A stretch of 64,000 nucleotides of DNA from Brevibacterium siliguriense (GCF_900105315.1 NZ_LT629766.1:744001-808000), one strand, 5' to 3'; numbered from the stretch's first letter, positions 46,276 through 55,865 are shown. Translations and numbers: made by a program. Notes: generated by a model not told the origin, from the sequence alone.

Positions 46276-47877
46276 TTACTTCATGCGCAGGGAGCGCATG
46301 GCTGTCAGCGCCCCGGTCATGGCCTTCGCGAACGTCTTCTGATCGAGCGGGCCGGTCGGCGCGATCGGGTGGAGGCGCTGTTCGGCGATCGTGTGGGAGT
46401 ACATGAACTGATAGAGGCCCTCGGGCCCGTGCCGGTGGCCCAGGCCCGAAGCCTTGACTCCGCCGGCCGGGGCGTCGATGGATCCCCAGGTGGCCGGGTA
46501 GACCTCGTTGACATTGACCATGCCGGCTTCGACCTGTCGCGCGATCTCACGCCCATGGGACCTGGAGTACACGGAAGCCGAGAGTCCGTAGTCACTGTCA
46601 TTGGCAGCAGCGATCGCAGCGGCATCAGACGGCACCGAATAGATGGAGACGATGGGACCGAAGGTCTCCTCGCGATGCAGCTCCGCCGAAGCGGGAACGT
46701 CCGTGAGCACTGTCGGCGCGTAGAAGTAGGGGCCGAGATCCGGCAGCGGGTGTCCGCCGGCCAGCACCGTGGCTCCGACGCTGCGTGCCTGTTCGACGTG
46801 GTTTGTGATCGTCTCGAGCTGCTTCGGCCCTGCCAGAGTGCCCATGTCCGGTCCGTACTCGAACTCGGCTCCGAGATGGCAGGCCCGGGCCGCCTCGGCG
46901 AAACGCGCGCAGAAGTCCTCATACAGGTCGTCGTGGACGTAGATGCGCTCGATCGAGATGCACAGCTGACCGGCGGAGGAGAACGACCCGCGCACGGCGC
47001 CTTCGACGGCCTTGTCCAGATCCGCGTCGGCGGCCACGATGAGGGGATTCTTTCCCCCGAGCTCGAGCGCGGCCGGAAGCAGACGCTGTCCCGCCTCGGC
47101 GGCGATCGACCGGCCCGCGGCCGTCGAACCGGTGAACGAAATTCCGTCGGCACCGGCCATGAGCGCGGGCCCGACCTCGGAGGACGGGCCGGGCACGAGC
47201 TGCCATACCTCGGGAGGCAGACCGGCGGCGATCGCCAGCCGGCGCATGAACACCGAGGTCAGCGTCGTCGTCGAATCGGGTTTGTGGACGACGGCGTTGC
47301 CGGCAGTCAGGGCCGCGAACAGGTCGGTTGCGCCCAAGGTCAGCGGGTAGTTCCACGGGGTGATGAACCCGATGACGCCCAGCGGAGTGCGTGTGAGCTC
47401 AGTGCGGGTGAGCACGGGGATCGCGCCGCGCCGACGTTCGGGCCGCAGATAACGGGCAGCCATCACCCCGTAGTGGCGCAGCACATTGAAGGTATCGAGG
47501 ATTTCGTCATAGGCGTGGATACGAGCCTTGCCGGTCTCGTACTGGATGATGTCGAGCAGCAGGTCCTCATTCCGAACCAGTGCGGAATGCAGACGATTCA
47601 GCACCTTCGTCCGGTGCTGAATCGACTGGGCGGCCCACGCGCTGCCGGCGATGCGGGCAGTGGAGTAGGCGGCTTCGATATCGGCAGGAGTGTTTCGGGC
47701 GAACCGAACGACCTCCTTCCCGGTGAACGGTTCGACGCCGCGCATCACCTCGCCCGAGCCGGAGGCATCGGCGTACGGATCGGTGCCGAGGAAGTCCCGC
47801 AGTGCTGCGGTGACATGCACGGATGCGGTCCCGGCAGCGACTGTTTCGGAGGTGTCGGCGGTGGTCTCTGTTGTCAT
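46276..47877 (-). CDS. Aldehyde dehydrogenase, succinate-semialdehyde dehydrogenase type
   Basis: NAD(P)-dependent dehydrogenase of 533 residues. The Rossmann region and GFITPWNYPLTLG, FTGSTAAGRSIA, the general base Glu in LELGGKNPLIV, the catalytic Cys in SSAGQLCISIERI and the closing EETFGPIVSIY are present. The order and the GQLCISIERI block resemble succinate-semialdehyde dehydrogenase (NADP+). It begins with a ~45-residue extension. ATG 47877 is preceded by AGGAAACCG. It is divergent from the PLP aldolase gene over 50 bp. Its substrate is inferred and might be another aldehyde. Confidence 0.88.
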   Translation of the reverse strand: MTTETTADTSETVAAGTASVHVTAALRDFLGTDPYADASGSGEVMRGVEPFTGKEVVRFARNTPADIEAAYSTARIAGSAWAAQSIQHRTKVLNRLHSALVRNEDLLLDIIQYETGKARIHAYDEILDTFNVLRHYGVMAARYLRPERRRGAIPVLTRTELTRTPLGVIGFITPWNYPLTLGATDLFAALTAGNAVVHKPDSTTTLTSVFMRRLAIAAGLPPEVWQLVPGPSSEVGPALMAGADGISFTGSTAAGRSIAAEAGQRLLPAALELGGKNPLIVAADADLDKAVEGAVRGSFSSAGQLCISIERIYVHDDLYEDFCARFAEAARACHLGAEFEYGPDMGTLAGPKQLETITNHVEQARSVGATVLAGGHPLPDLGPYFYAPTVLTDVPASAELHREETFGPIVSIYSVPSDAAAIAAANDSDYGLSASVYSRSHGREIARQVEAGMVNVNEVYPATWGSIDAPAGGVKASGLGHRHGPEGLYQFMYSHTIAEQRLHPIAPTGPLDQKTFAKAMTGALTAMRSLRMK

Positions 47878-47926
47878 CGGTTTCCTATCCATGTGACGCA
47901 GGTCATCGCAGGCTAGACTACCGAAT

Positions 47927-49126
47927 ATGGTTTCGAATGGTCTCCGGAGTGCACTGAAGGGCACCGGTGCACCCACCGCCGTCATCGATCTCGACGCCTT
48001 CGACGCGAACCTCGACGCCCTGGCCGAGCGCGCTCGCGGACTCCCGATCCGCCTCGCCACGAAATCTCTGCGCGTACCCGCCGCCATCGACCGGGCGCTC
48101 GCCCATCCCGCCTATTCGGGTGTGCTCGCCTATTCCGTCCCCGAGGCGCTGTTCCTCCACGACCGCGGCATCCGCGATATCGTCATCGGCTATCCCAGCC
48201 TCGACCGGCCCTCCCTGACCCGGATGTTCGACGAGGCGGGAGCGTGTGGGAACGTCACCGTGATGATCGATTCCGTGGAGCATCTCGACGTCATCGAGCA
48301 GGTCCGTCGGGGCGTCTCCGAGGCGGGAGCCGCCTCGGTGCGGGTGTGCATCGACGTCGACTCCTCATTCCGCCCGGCCGAAGAATGGTTGGGCGACCGA
48401 ATCCACATCGGGGCCAGGCGCTCACCGATCCGTGATGCCCGATCAGCAGTCGCGCTCGCCAGGCAGGTTGCGGCGCGGCCCGGTTTCGAGCTCGTCGGGA
48501 TGATGTTCTACGAAGGGCAGATCGCCGGCACCGCCGACGCGGGACGCTCGGTGCGGCAGACTATCGTGCGAGCCATGCAGAAGGCCTCGATCGCCGAACT
48601 CGCCGAACGACGGGCCGCCGTCATCGCCGCAGTCCGTGAGATCGCCGACCTCGAATTCGTCAACGGCGGCGGAACCGGCTCCTTCGAATCCAGTTCCGTC
48701 GAAGGCACTCTGACCGAACTCGCCGCCGGATCCGGACTCTTCTCACCAGGGCTCTTCGACGGCTATACGCATTTCCGGCACAAGCCGGCCGCGTACTTCG
48801 TGTCTCCCGTCGTGCGCCGGCCCGCTCCCGGTTGGGTGACGGTCTTCAAGGGCGGATTCATCGCCTCCGGAGTCCCCGGTCCCGACCGTCTGCCGACGAT
48901 CGCATGGCCGCCGGGCCTCGAGTACTCCGGTCTCGAAGGTCCCGGAGAGGTGCAGACTCCGCTGACCGGACCCGGCACGGACTCGCTGCGCATCGGGGAC
49001 CTCGTGTGGTTCAGGCACGCCAAAGCCGGTGAGTTGGCTGAACATTTCAACGAATTCCAGATCGTGTCCCAGGACCGCATCGGCGATTCCTGGACCACCT
49101 ATCGAGGAGAGGGGGTCGTCCTGTGA
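47927..49126 (+). CDS. PLP-dependent amino acid deaminase/aldolase-like protein
   Basis: PLP protein of 399 residues of the alanine-racemase N-terminal/D-threonine-aldolase fold-III type. The PLP lysine lies in RLATKSLRVP near residue 42, with VIDLDAFDANLDAL before it and FVNGGGTGSFE as the phosphate-binding block; the C-terminal beta domain (FRHKPAAYFVSPVV to FRHAKAGELAEHFNEF) has the D-threonine-aldolase-like histidines. It overlaps the next gene by 4 bp (GTGA), so both are co-translated. Neither substrate nor product can be named; paired with a flavin oxidase it may convert sugars or amino acids in a small conserved pathway. Confidence 0.85.
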   Translation: MVSNGLRSALKGTGAPTAVIDLDAFDANLDALAERARGLPIRLATKSLRVPAAIDRALAHPAYSGVLAYSVPEALFLHDRGIRDIVIGYPSLDRPSLTRMFDEAGACGNVTVMIDSVEHLDVIEQVRRGVSEAGAASVRVCIDVDSSFRPAEEWLGDRIHIGARRSPIRDARSAVALARQVAARPGFELVGMMFYEGQIAGTADAGRSVRQTIVRAMQKASIAELAERRAAVIAAVREIADLEFVNGGGTGSFESSSVEGTLTELAAGSGLFSPGLFDGYTHFRHKPAAYFVSPVVRRPAPGWVTVFKGGFIASGVPGPDRLPTIAWPPGLEYSGLEGPGEVQTPLTGPGTDSLRIGDLVWFRHAKAGELAEHFNEFQIVSQDRIGDSWTTYRGEGVVL

Positions 49127-50511
49127 GAGAAGTGCAGACGGGACGCAGCGAACGGAGCGGTCGCGGGGCAGCGAAGGGCAGGCGCGCGTTTCGGAACTGG
49201 GGCGGGCACGTCCATGCGCATCCGCACACATTCTCAGGTCCCGCCTCGGCGGAGGAACTATCGGGAATCGTCACGGCAGCCGCAGCGGCGGGGGACCGGC
49301 TGCGGGTCGTCGGGGCCGGGCATTCCTTCACTCCCGTTGCCGCCGGTGATGATGTCATGGTCAGCCTCGACGGTCTGTCGGGGATCATCGCCGTCGACGA
49401 GGTGCGCAGGCGGGTGCGCTTTGCCGCCGGCACCCGGCTGCGGGACATGCCCGCACTGCTCGAACCCTTCGGCCTGGCCCTGGAGAATCAGGGCGACGTC
49501 AACCCGCAGGCTTTGGCCGGTGCGATCTCGACGAGCACGCACGGCACCGGAATCGGGTTCACGGGGTTCGCCGGGACCGTCACCGGGCTGAGCCTGATGG
49601 GACCCGACGGGGAGGTTCGGGAACTGTCGGCAGAGGCCGAACCGGAGGTCTTCGACCTGGCGCGGGTCAGCCTCGGCGTCCTCGGTGTCATCACCGAGGT
49701 CGAACTCCAGTGTGTGCCGGCGTTCGATCTCATCGCCGAGGAGAAGGTGGCTGGATTCGACGAACTCCTCGACGGGCTGACCGACCGGATGCGCGGGGCC
49801 GATCATTTCGAGTTCTACTGGTTTCCGCACACCGATTCGGCGCTGACGAAGACGAACACCCGGGTGGAGCCGGGGCAGGCCGGGCCGGGCCACCTAGCCG
49901 AAGCGGGAGTGCGCAATCGGTGGCTCAACCTCCTCGACAAAGAAGTGGTGGAGAACGGGGCGCTGCGATTGGCGGTCGAGCTCGGGGCGAAGGTCCCGGC
50001 CGTGGTGCCCGCGATCAATCGCATCGCCCAGTCCGTCGTGGCCGATCGGACGTACCGGGCGCCGGGTTACGACGTGTTCGTCACCCCACGGCGAGTGCGG
50101 TTCAACGAGATGGAATACGCCCTGCCCTTCGACTCCGGGCCCGAGGCGATTCGCGAGATCCGCGATGTCATCGAGGCCAAGGGGTGGGCGATCTCCTTCC
50201 CTCTCGAGGTCCGTTGTGCCGCTGCCGATGGTGTGCCGCTGTCTACGGCAATGGGGCGGGAGACGATGTACATCGCCGTCCACCGCTTCATCAAGGAGGA
50301 CTTCGCCGAGTACTTCCGCGTCGTCGAGGAGATCCTGTGCCGGCACGGCGGCCGACCGCACTGGGGCAAGATCCACACACGCACGGCCGCTGAGCTGAAT
50401 GAGCTCTATCCCCGTTTCGCGGACTTCTGCGACCTGCGGTCTCGTCTGGACCCGGAGGCCATGTTCGGCAACCGCTTCACCGATTCGCTGTTCGGCGTCA
50501 CTGGTCGCTGA
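49123..50511 (+). CDS. D-arabinono-1,4-lactone oxidase / L-gulonolactone oxidase family FAD protein
   Basis: Flavin oxidase of 462 residues. The FAD_binding_4 domain contains RVVGAGHSFTPVA, ALENQGDVNPQALAGAIS and THGTGIGFTG; the C-terminal ALO domain has RPHWGKIHTRTAAEL and the family's PRFADFCDLRSRLDP. These enzymes oxidise aldonolactones or polyols (xylitol/alditol oxidase relatives) using O2. The Arg/Gly-rich first ~20 residues may be dispensable. It is translationally coupled to the PLP protein. The HWGKIH motif is the best-known diagnostic of the ALO group. Confidence 0.9.
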   Translation: MREVQTGRSERSGRGAAKGRRAFRNWGGHVHAHPHTFSGPASAEELSGIVTAAAAAGDRLRVVGAGHSFTPVAAGDDVMVSLDGLSGIIAVDEVRRRVRFAAGTRLRDMPALLEPFGLALENQGDVNPQALAGAISTSTHGTGIGFTGFAGTVTGLSLMGPDGEVRELSAEAEPEVFDLARVSLGVLGVITEVELQCVPAFDLIAEEKVAGFDELLDGLTDRMRGADHFEFYWFPHTDSALTKTNTRVEPGQAGPGHLAEAGVRNRWLNLLDKEVVENGALRLAVELGAKVPAVVPAINRIAQSVVADRTYRAPGYDVFVTPRRVRFNEMEYALPFDSGPEAIREIRDVIEAKGWAISFPLEVRCAAADGVPLSTAMGRETMYIAVHRFIKEDFAEYFRVVEEILCRHGGRPHWGKIHTRTAAELNELYPRFADFCDLRSRLDPEAMFGNRFTDSLFGVTGR

Positions 50512-50566
50512 GCGCCGGGCGCCGGGCGGGCAGCGGAGACGCGGGTCTGCTGTCGAGAAGCGGGCC

Positions 50567-51457
50567 CTAGCGGATGTCGGTGGCTGCTTTCGCTTCGAGC
50601 CAGTCGAGGATCTCCGGCCAGGCCGCCTCCGCGATGGATCGGCGCAAGAGGCCATGATGGTCGATGAGCTCGGTGCCGAGCTCCGCAGGAGTGAAGGTGC
50701 GGCGGGTCACCGGGGCCAGCCGCAGGCGATCGGTGAGAGCGTCGATGAACGCCTCTGTCGCCCAGGGATCGTCGGAAGTGCCGACGGAGAGTACAGGTGT
50801 GCGCAGCCGGGAGGCGCGAGCTTCGGCGTCGAAGCTCGGATCATCGAAGAAGAAGTGGGGACGGCGCAGCCAGTTCGTCCACTCATAGAGGGCGGCCGCG
50901 GGGATGTCCTCGCCGAGCCCCACTCGACTGCCGGGCATATATCCCAACAGCCGCGTGACCACCCTGCCGAAGACCCCGAGGCCGACTTCCACTCGGAAGC
51001 GTTCGCTGCGGGGTGCGATATCGCGGGCCGCCACCATCGCTGTGGCGATTGTGACGATTCCGCGCAGCCGGCCACCGCCGTATCCCAGGAGCAGGGCGTG
51101 CCCGCCGACGCTGTGGCCCAACGCTGTATGCGCAAGATCGGGGAATCTCTCTTCGGCCCAGGTGCCCGCGGCCGCCACATCTTCGGAGATCCAGTCGCGC
51201 ATGCGGATGTGCCGATGGGTGCGCGCCGCCGCCCGATCGCCCACACCGCGGAAGCCGTAGGTGAGCACGGCGAATCCCCTCGCGGCGGCCGCCTCGGCGA
51301 AGGCGAAGTAGAAGCGTTCGGGAGTCGCGGTGGCCGGGTGGATCGTCAGCACCGCGTGTGGTTCGACCGCGGGGAGGAGGAGATGTCCGTCGAGTTCGCT
51401 GGAACCGTACCGGCTCTGCACCGGAATGCGCACGTCCTGCTGGAGAAGTGAGTCCAT
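50567..51457 (-). CDS. Alpha/beta hydrolase
   Basis: Hydrolase of 296 residues. The nucleophile is Ser116 in GHSVGGHALLLG, with an oxyanion-hole region VLTIHPATATPERFY and a late VLSVGTSDDPWATEAF containing the probable catalytic Asp, and His in IDHHGLLR. It resembles the serine-aminopeptidase-like/YheT-type predicted hydrolases. ATG 51457 is chosen though no strong ribosome-binding site is seen; an upstream GTG at 51478 is possible. It is divergent from an MHS transporter over about 210 bp that contains a small palindrome. Confidence 0.82.
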   Translation of the reverse strand: MDSLLQQDVRIPVQSRYGSSELDGHLLLPAVEPHAVLTIHPATATPERFYFAFAEAAAARGFAVLTYGFRGVGDRAAARTHRHIRMRDWISEDVAAAGTWAEERFPDLAHTALGHSVGGHALLLGYGGGRLRGIVTIATAMVAARDIAPRSERFRVEVGLGVFGRVVTRLLGYMPGSRVGLGEDIPAAALYEWTNWLRRPHFFFDDPSFDAEARASRLRTPVLSVGTSDDPWATEAFIDALTDRLRLAPVTRRTFTPAELGTELIDHHGLLRRSIAEAAWPEILDWLEAKAATDIR

Positions 51458-51491
51458 AGCATTCAGGATAATCACCACGGTGCCAGGATTC

Positions 51492-51503
51492 TACCGGTCG
51501 GTA
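51492..51503. promoter_or_regulatory. Small palindrome between divergent genes
   Basis: TACCGGTCGGTA has TACCG/CGGTA arms, like many TetR-family operators of actinobacteria. It lies in the gap between the alpha/beta hydrolase and the MHS transporter, followed by two copies of CTGGTCGCTGTCG at 51512 and 51530. No TetR gene is adjacent. Confidence 0.4.
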
Positions 51504-51669
51504 ATATAATTCTGGTCGCTGTCGGCACTCTGGTCGCTGTCGTTGCCGCCGGGGTATTCGGCGCCATCATCACTGGGTTCGTCCCCACCCTCCCCGCGTG
51601 CCCCTCGGCATCAGCTCACAGCAATCCTCGGCAGCTTTCCATGTCCGAGCGTGCTGGTACGCTCGGGCC

Positions 51670-53040
51670 ATGACCGCGTCGGATCGGAACCATCCCGCAT
51701 CACCCGCCCAGGCAGCCAGCCGAGAGCGGGAGAGAGGTCGGCGCAGGTCGATGTTCGTCGCGGCCTTCGGCACCGTCGTCGAATGGTACGACTTCTCGAT
51801 CTTCTTCTACGTCGCCACGACCCTGACCAAGGAGTTCTTCGGCGATCAGACGGATTCGCTGCTGCTCACCCTCGGTGTAGGGGCGGCGGGATTCCTCTTC
51901 CGGCCCCTGGGTGCGATGGTCTTCGGCCACCTCGGCGATCGGATCGGGAGGCGATCCACGCTCATCATCTCCGCAGTCCTCATGGCCATTTCCATGCTGG
52001 GCATCGCGGTGATCCCGAACTACGACACGATCGGCATCTGGGCGGGCGTCCTCATGGTCGCCCTGCGCTGTCTGTCCGGGTTCTCCGTCGGCGCGGAATA
52101 CACGGGAATCATGGTCTTCCTCATGGAATCGGCGGGCCCGGGGCGCCGTGGCCTGGCCGCGAGCTGGGCTGCGGCCAACAGTGAGGTCGGCGCGCTTCTG
52201 GCGGTGGGATCCGGTGCGCTTCTGGCGAATACGCTCAGCCCCGAGGCGATGGATTCCTGGGGCTGGCGGCTGCTGTTCGTCCTCGGCGCGGTGCTCGCCA
52301 TCCTCATGGTTCCGCTGCGGTCGATGATGGAGGAGACCGAGACCTTCAAGCGGCTGCAGCAGGCGGAGAAGGAGAAGAAAGACGTCGGTCTCGAACGCTC
52401 TCCGCTCATCACTGCGATCCTCGAGCAGCCGCGGGCGATCCTCGTCGCCTTCCTCATCTCCTCGATCGGCTCGGTCAGCTACTTCCTCAACATCACCTAC
52501 GTGCCCACCTACATCGAGGAAGTGGCGAAGGTTCCGAACTCCGGTTCACTGGCCCTGGGCACCGTGGCGGCCGTCGTCGCGATCATCGTCACCCCGTTCT
52601 TCGGCCTCGCCTCGGACAAGTTCGGGCGCAAACCCGCCCTGGCGGCCCTCATGGTCGTCTTCGTCTTCACGACGATTCCCGCCTATGTGCTGCTGTCCAA
52701 CCAGTCGGCCGGCATCGCGATCGCAGGGTCGGCGTTCCTCGCGATTCCGGCGGCCGGGTGGAGCGCGGTGGCCGCTGCCATGGTGCCCGAGCAGTTCACC
52801 GGTACGAGCCGCTTCTCCGGCATGGCGATCGGCTACAACCTCGCCACCGTCCTCTTCGGCGGGCTTTCGCCGCTCATCGCCACGGCACTCATGTCGTCGA
52901 CGGGAATCACGCTGGCGCCGGCGATCTACGCCACCGTCGTCATCGTCGTCGCCGGAGTCCCGACCCTCATCCTCGCTCGCAGCATGGGCAAGAAGACCCT
53001 CGCCGAGGTGGACGCAGACAAGCATCTCGTGCCCGCTTGA
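51670..53040 (+). CDS. MHS-family (MFS) metabolite:H+ symporter
   Basis: Transporter of 456 residues with 12 helices of the metabolite:H+ symporter (MHS) subfamily. Its hallmarks are the start FGTVVEWYDFSIFFYVATTL, FGHLGDRIGRRSTLI, the cytoplasmic RRGLAASWAAANSEVG and the end-of-helix YVPTYIEEVAKVP. MHS proteins (KgtP, ShiA, ProP) carry alpha-ketoglutarate, shikimate or proline/betaine. The ATG at 51670 has a weak signal; an earlier GTG at 51598 in frame would add 24 unlikely residues. Its substrate is unassigned. Confidence 0.88.
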   Translation: MTASDRNHPASPAQAASRERERGRRRSMFVAAFGTVVEWYDFSIFFYVATTLTKEFFGDQTDSLLLTLGVGAAGFLFRPLGAMVFGHLGDRIGRRSTLIISAVLMAISMLGIAVIPNYDTIGIWAGVLMVALRCLSGFSVGAEYTGIMVFLMESAGPGRRGLAASWAAANSEVGALLAVGSGALLANTLSPEAMDSWGWRLLFVLGAVLAILMVPLRSMMEETETFKRLQQAEKEKKDVGLERSPLITAILEQPRAILVAFLISSIGSVSYFLNITYVPTYIEEVAKVPNSGSLALGTVAAVVAIIVTPFFGLASDKFGRKPALAALMVVFVFTTIPAYVLLSNQSAGIAIAGSAFLAIPAAGWSAVAAAMVPEQFTGTSRFSGMAIGYNLATVLFGGLSPLIATALMSSTGITLAPAIYATVVIVVAGVPTLILARSMGKKTLAEVDADKHLVPA

Positions 53041-53194
53041 TGACGTGGCCGAAGTCTGCGGCGGATCGGTGACAGACGTTGCCGTTCTGCCACACGGTGC
53101 GCACATCTCGACCGTGCTGAGCTCATAGGTTGGTTTCAGAACACGCATTCGGGCGACCTGTATCCGGGTGTGAGAGATCGATCAAGGAGTCATC

Positions 53195-53998
53195 ATGAAA
53201 CGCATGAAGCGTGCCACCTTCACCGCTGCGGCTCTGCTCAGCTGCACCCTCGCCTTCTCGGGCTGCTCGCTCATCGGCCAGGCTATTCCGGACCAAGACG
53301 GGACTGCCGGCGAACAGGCGAACGCCGACGGACAGGACCAGAGCAACCAGGACCAGGGCGACCAGAACGGTCAGCAGTCGAGCGCCGACCAGAACGGACA
53401 GCAGTCGAACGCCGACCAGGACGGTCAGGGCCAGGGCGACCAGAATGGTCAGGACTCGAGTTCCGATCAGTCGGCCCCGAACTCCTCGTCCTCGTCTTCT
53501 GACGGGTCGTCCGGTTCGGGCTCGGGAGCGTCGTCAGGCAGCCAGGGCCAGGTCAACATCGGTGAAAGCTTCGAAGACCCGGAGATGCAGGACAAGATCG
53601 AGGTGCTCTCGGCAGTGAGGAACTTCGACTCGTCCAAGAAGGCTACGACGATCGAGCTCGGAGGAGAAGTCGTCCTCCTCGAAGTCAAGATCACCCCGGG
53701 ACAGAAATACAGTGGTCTCATCCAGTCCGGAGCCCTGAAGATCTCCGAGGACGGCGGTTCGGACTTCCGGTACGACCAGACCGACGGCCTCAAAGAAGAG
53801 ATGAGGGTCGCCGGATTCGAGCCCTTCGAAGACATCAATCGCCGTGACGGCGGAACACATACGGGCTGGCTCGCCTATGTTCCGAATGAGAAGCAGGACA
53901 CTTACACGATCCGCTACGAACGCGGACCCGGCAAGGTGATGGGAACCGACGAGAAGGTCCCGGAGTACACGAAGACTTTCGACATCCCCAACATCTGA
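53195..53998 (+). CDS. Low-complexity lipoprotein (DUF4352-like)
   Basis: Exported lipoprotein of 267 residues. Its signal peptide ends in LAFSGCS with Cys24 lipidated. Residues ~30-120 are an Asp/Gln/Asn/Gly/Ser-rich region coded by 27-bp tandem units, which then turns Ser/Gly-rich. The C-terminal ~145 residues form a beta-rich domain (SFEDPEMQDKIEVLSAVRNF to VPEYTKTFDIPN) resembling DUF4352-type lipoprotein domains. AAGGAG precedes the ATG. It is followed by a strong hairpin and converges on purB. The role is unknown, probably extracellular binding. Confidence 0.82.
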   Translation: MKRMKRATFTAAALLSCTLAFSGCSLIGQAIPDQDGTAGEQANADGQDQSNQDQGDQNGQQSSADQNGQQSNADQDGQGQGDQNGQDSSSDQSAPNSSSSSSDGSSGSGSGASSGSQGQVNIGESFEDPEMQDKIEVLSAVRNFDSSKKATTIELGGEVVLLEVKITPGQKYSGLIQSGALKISEDGGSDFRYDQTDGLKEEMRVAGFEPFEDINRRDGGTHTGWLAYVPNEKQDTYTIRYERGPGKVMGTDEKVPEYTKTFDIPNI

Positions 53999-54102
53999 TC
54001 CTCGAGGCCGACCCGACGAGGACTGCAGCTGCGGCCGGCGAGGGCTGAGATTGTGACCAATGAGGTCTGCGGCCGGGCGGTGTCGGCCGATCAGCGAATG
54101 GC

Positions 54103-54144
54103 GCATCGAGGCCGGTCTCCGAAATCGGAGTCCGGCCTCGATGC
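54103..54144 (+). terminator. Long bidirectional terminator-like hairpin
   Basis: GCATCGAGGCCGG pairs perfectly with CCGGCCTCGATGC, and CTCCG/CGGAG adds an inner stem around AAAT, between the convergent lipoprotein and purB genes. No long U-tract follows. Confidence 0.75.
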
Positions 54145-54161
54145 GTCGTCAGTGTTTCTGG

Positions 54162-55595
54162 TCAGCCTTCGCTGAATGCCTTCCAGTCCGAGACCTCGGC
54201 TTCGGCGAGCTGGGCCGCGACACCGGTGTAGGTGGCAGGTGTCAGCGCCTTGAGCAGCTCGGCGCGCTCTTCGGGCAGACCGAGACCGTCGACGAATGTC
54301 TGCAGATCGGCCTGGTTGATGCGCTTGCCGCGAGTGAGCTCCTTGAGGGTTTCGTACGGGTTGTCCATTCCCGGAACGCCCTGCAGGCCGGCTGCACGCA
54401 TGACCGACTGGACGGCTTCACCGAGGACCTCCCAGTTGCCGTCGAGGTCGGCGGCCAGAGCATCCTCGTTGATCGCGAGGGCACCGAGGCCCTTGACCAG
54501 GTTGTTGAGCGCGAGCACCGAGTGGCCGAAGGCGACACCGATATTGCGCTGCGAAGTCGAGTCGGTGAGGTCGCGTTGCATCCGCGAGGTGACCAGCGTC
54601 GAGCCGAGGGAATCGAGCAGCGCACAGGAGAGTTCGAGGTTCGCTTCGGCGTTCTCGAACCGGATCGGATTGACCTTGTGCGGCATCGTCGACGAACCGG
54701 TCGCACCGGCGACGGGGATCTGCTTGAAGTAGTTCATCGAGATGTAGGTCCACATATCAGTGGCCAGATTGTGGGCGATCCGGTTGAACCGAGCGACATC
54801 GGCGAACAGCTCGGCGTTCCAGTCGTGGGACTCGATCTGCGTGGTCAGAGAATTGAAGCTCAGCCCCAGGCGGTCTTCGACGAAAGTGCGAGCGATCTGC
54901 GGCCAATCGGCACCCGGCACGGCAGCCAGGTGAGCCGAATAGGTCCCGGTGGCGCCGTTGATCTTGCCGAGGAACTCGGTGGCGGCGATGCGTTCGTACT
55001 GGCGGCGCAGGCGGTGGATGAAGACCGCGAGTTCCTTGCCCATCGTCGTCGGGGTGGCCGGCTGGCCATGGGTGTGGGCGAGCATCGGAACCTCGGCCAG
55101 CTCTGCGGCGGATTCGGCGAGAGCGTCGATGAGGGCCTTCGCTCGCGGCAGCCACACCTGTTCGGTGGCACCCTTGATCCCCAGCGCCCAGGAGAGGTTG
55201 TTGATGTCTTCGGACGTGCAGCAGAAGTGGACGAGCTCGCCGAGATCCTCGGCGCCGATCTTCACTAAGGCTTCTTTGATTGTGTATTCGACGGCCTTGA
55301 CGTCGTGGACGGTGACGGCTTCATGGGCGGCCAGCGTGGCGATGGTGTCGGCGTCGAAGTCGGCGGCGAAGGCACGCAGTCCGACGACCTCGTCAGGGGT
55401 GAGGGTGCGAACGCCTTCGATCACCGAGTTCTGGGCGAGGTGGATGAACCACTCGATCTCCACCGTGATGCGATTGCGGTTGAGAGCCGCCTCGGAGAGG
55501 TGATCGACGAGGTCAGCGGTGTCTTTGCGGTAGCGACCATCAAGCGGTCCGAGAGCGATGGTGGGCGAGATTTCGGCAAGGGAAACAGTCGGCAT
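54162..55595 (-). CDS. purB: Adenylosuccinate lyase
   Basis: Purine biosynthesis enzyme of 477 residues that splits adenylosuccinate and SAICAR. The signature GSSTMPHKVNPIRFE (catalytic flexible loop with Ser) is intact, and ALGPLDGRYRKDTADLV, AHTHGQPATPTTMGKEL and TDSTSQRNIGVAFGHSVL are further conserved blocks of the long, E. coli-type PurB. The length is normal for that type. It is a single gene here, with no other pur gene nearby. Confidence 0.96.
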   Translation of the reverse strand: MPTVSLAEISPTIALGPLDGRYRKDTADLVDHLSEAALNRNRITVEIEWFIHLAQNSVIEGVRTLTPDEVVGLRAFAADFDADTIATLAAHEAVTVHDVKAVEYTIKEALVKIGAEDLGELVHFCCTSEDINNLSWALGIKGATEQVWLPRAKALIDALAESAAELAEVPMLAHTHGQPATPTTMGKELAVFIHRLRRQYERIAATEFLGKINGATGTYSAHLAAVPGADWPQIARTFVEDRLGLSFNSLTTQIESHDWNAELFADVARFNRIAHNLATDMWTYISMNYFKQIPVAGATGSSTMPHKVNPIRFENAEANLELSCALLDSLGSTLVTSRMQRDLTDSTSQRNIGVAFGHSVLALNNLVKGLGALAINEDALAADLDGNWEVLGEAVQSVMRAAGLQGVPGMDNPYETLKELTRGKRINQADLQTFVDGLGLPEERAELLKALTPATYTGVAAQLAEAEVSDWKAFSEG

Positions 55596-55865
55596 GCCCT
55601 CATTTTCTCATGGGAGGAGAAACGGGGCGGCACCTGTCCGCGGCTACCGGGCGGTAGGTGCGGGAGATGAGTGGGACTCGGGCGTTGCCGCATGTGGATT
55701 CGACGGTGACTTCGACATCAGCGCCCTGTGGATGCTCAAGGCTCTTCCCCAGCCCTGAGATCGAGGCTTCCACCCCCGACTCGCGCCCTCCTACGGTCGA
55801 ATGATTCGGGCACGAATGCCGGGTTCGGGCTCGGATGCCGGACAGACAGGTGGGAGGGCTGAGGC

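Noticed and set aside
46369-47916. Long plus-strand open frame opposite the aldehyde dehydrogenase
   Set aside because: Antisense of conserved dehydrogenase blocks; GC-rich shadow.
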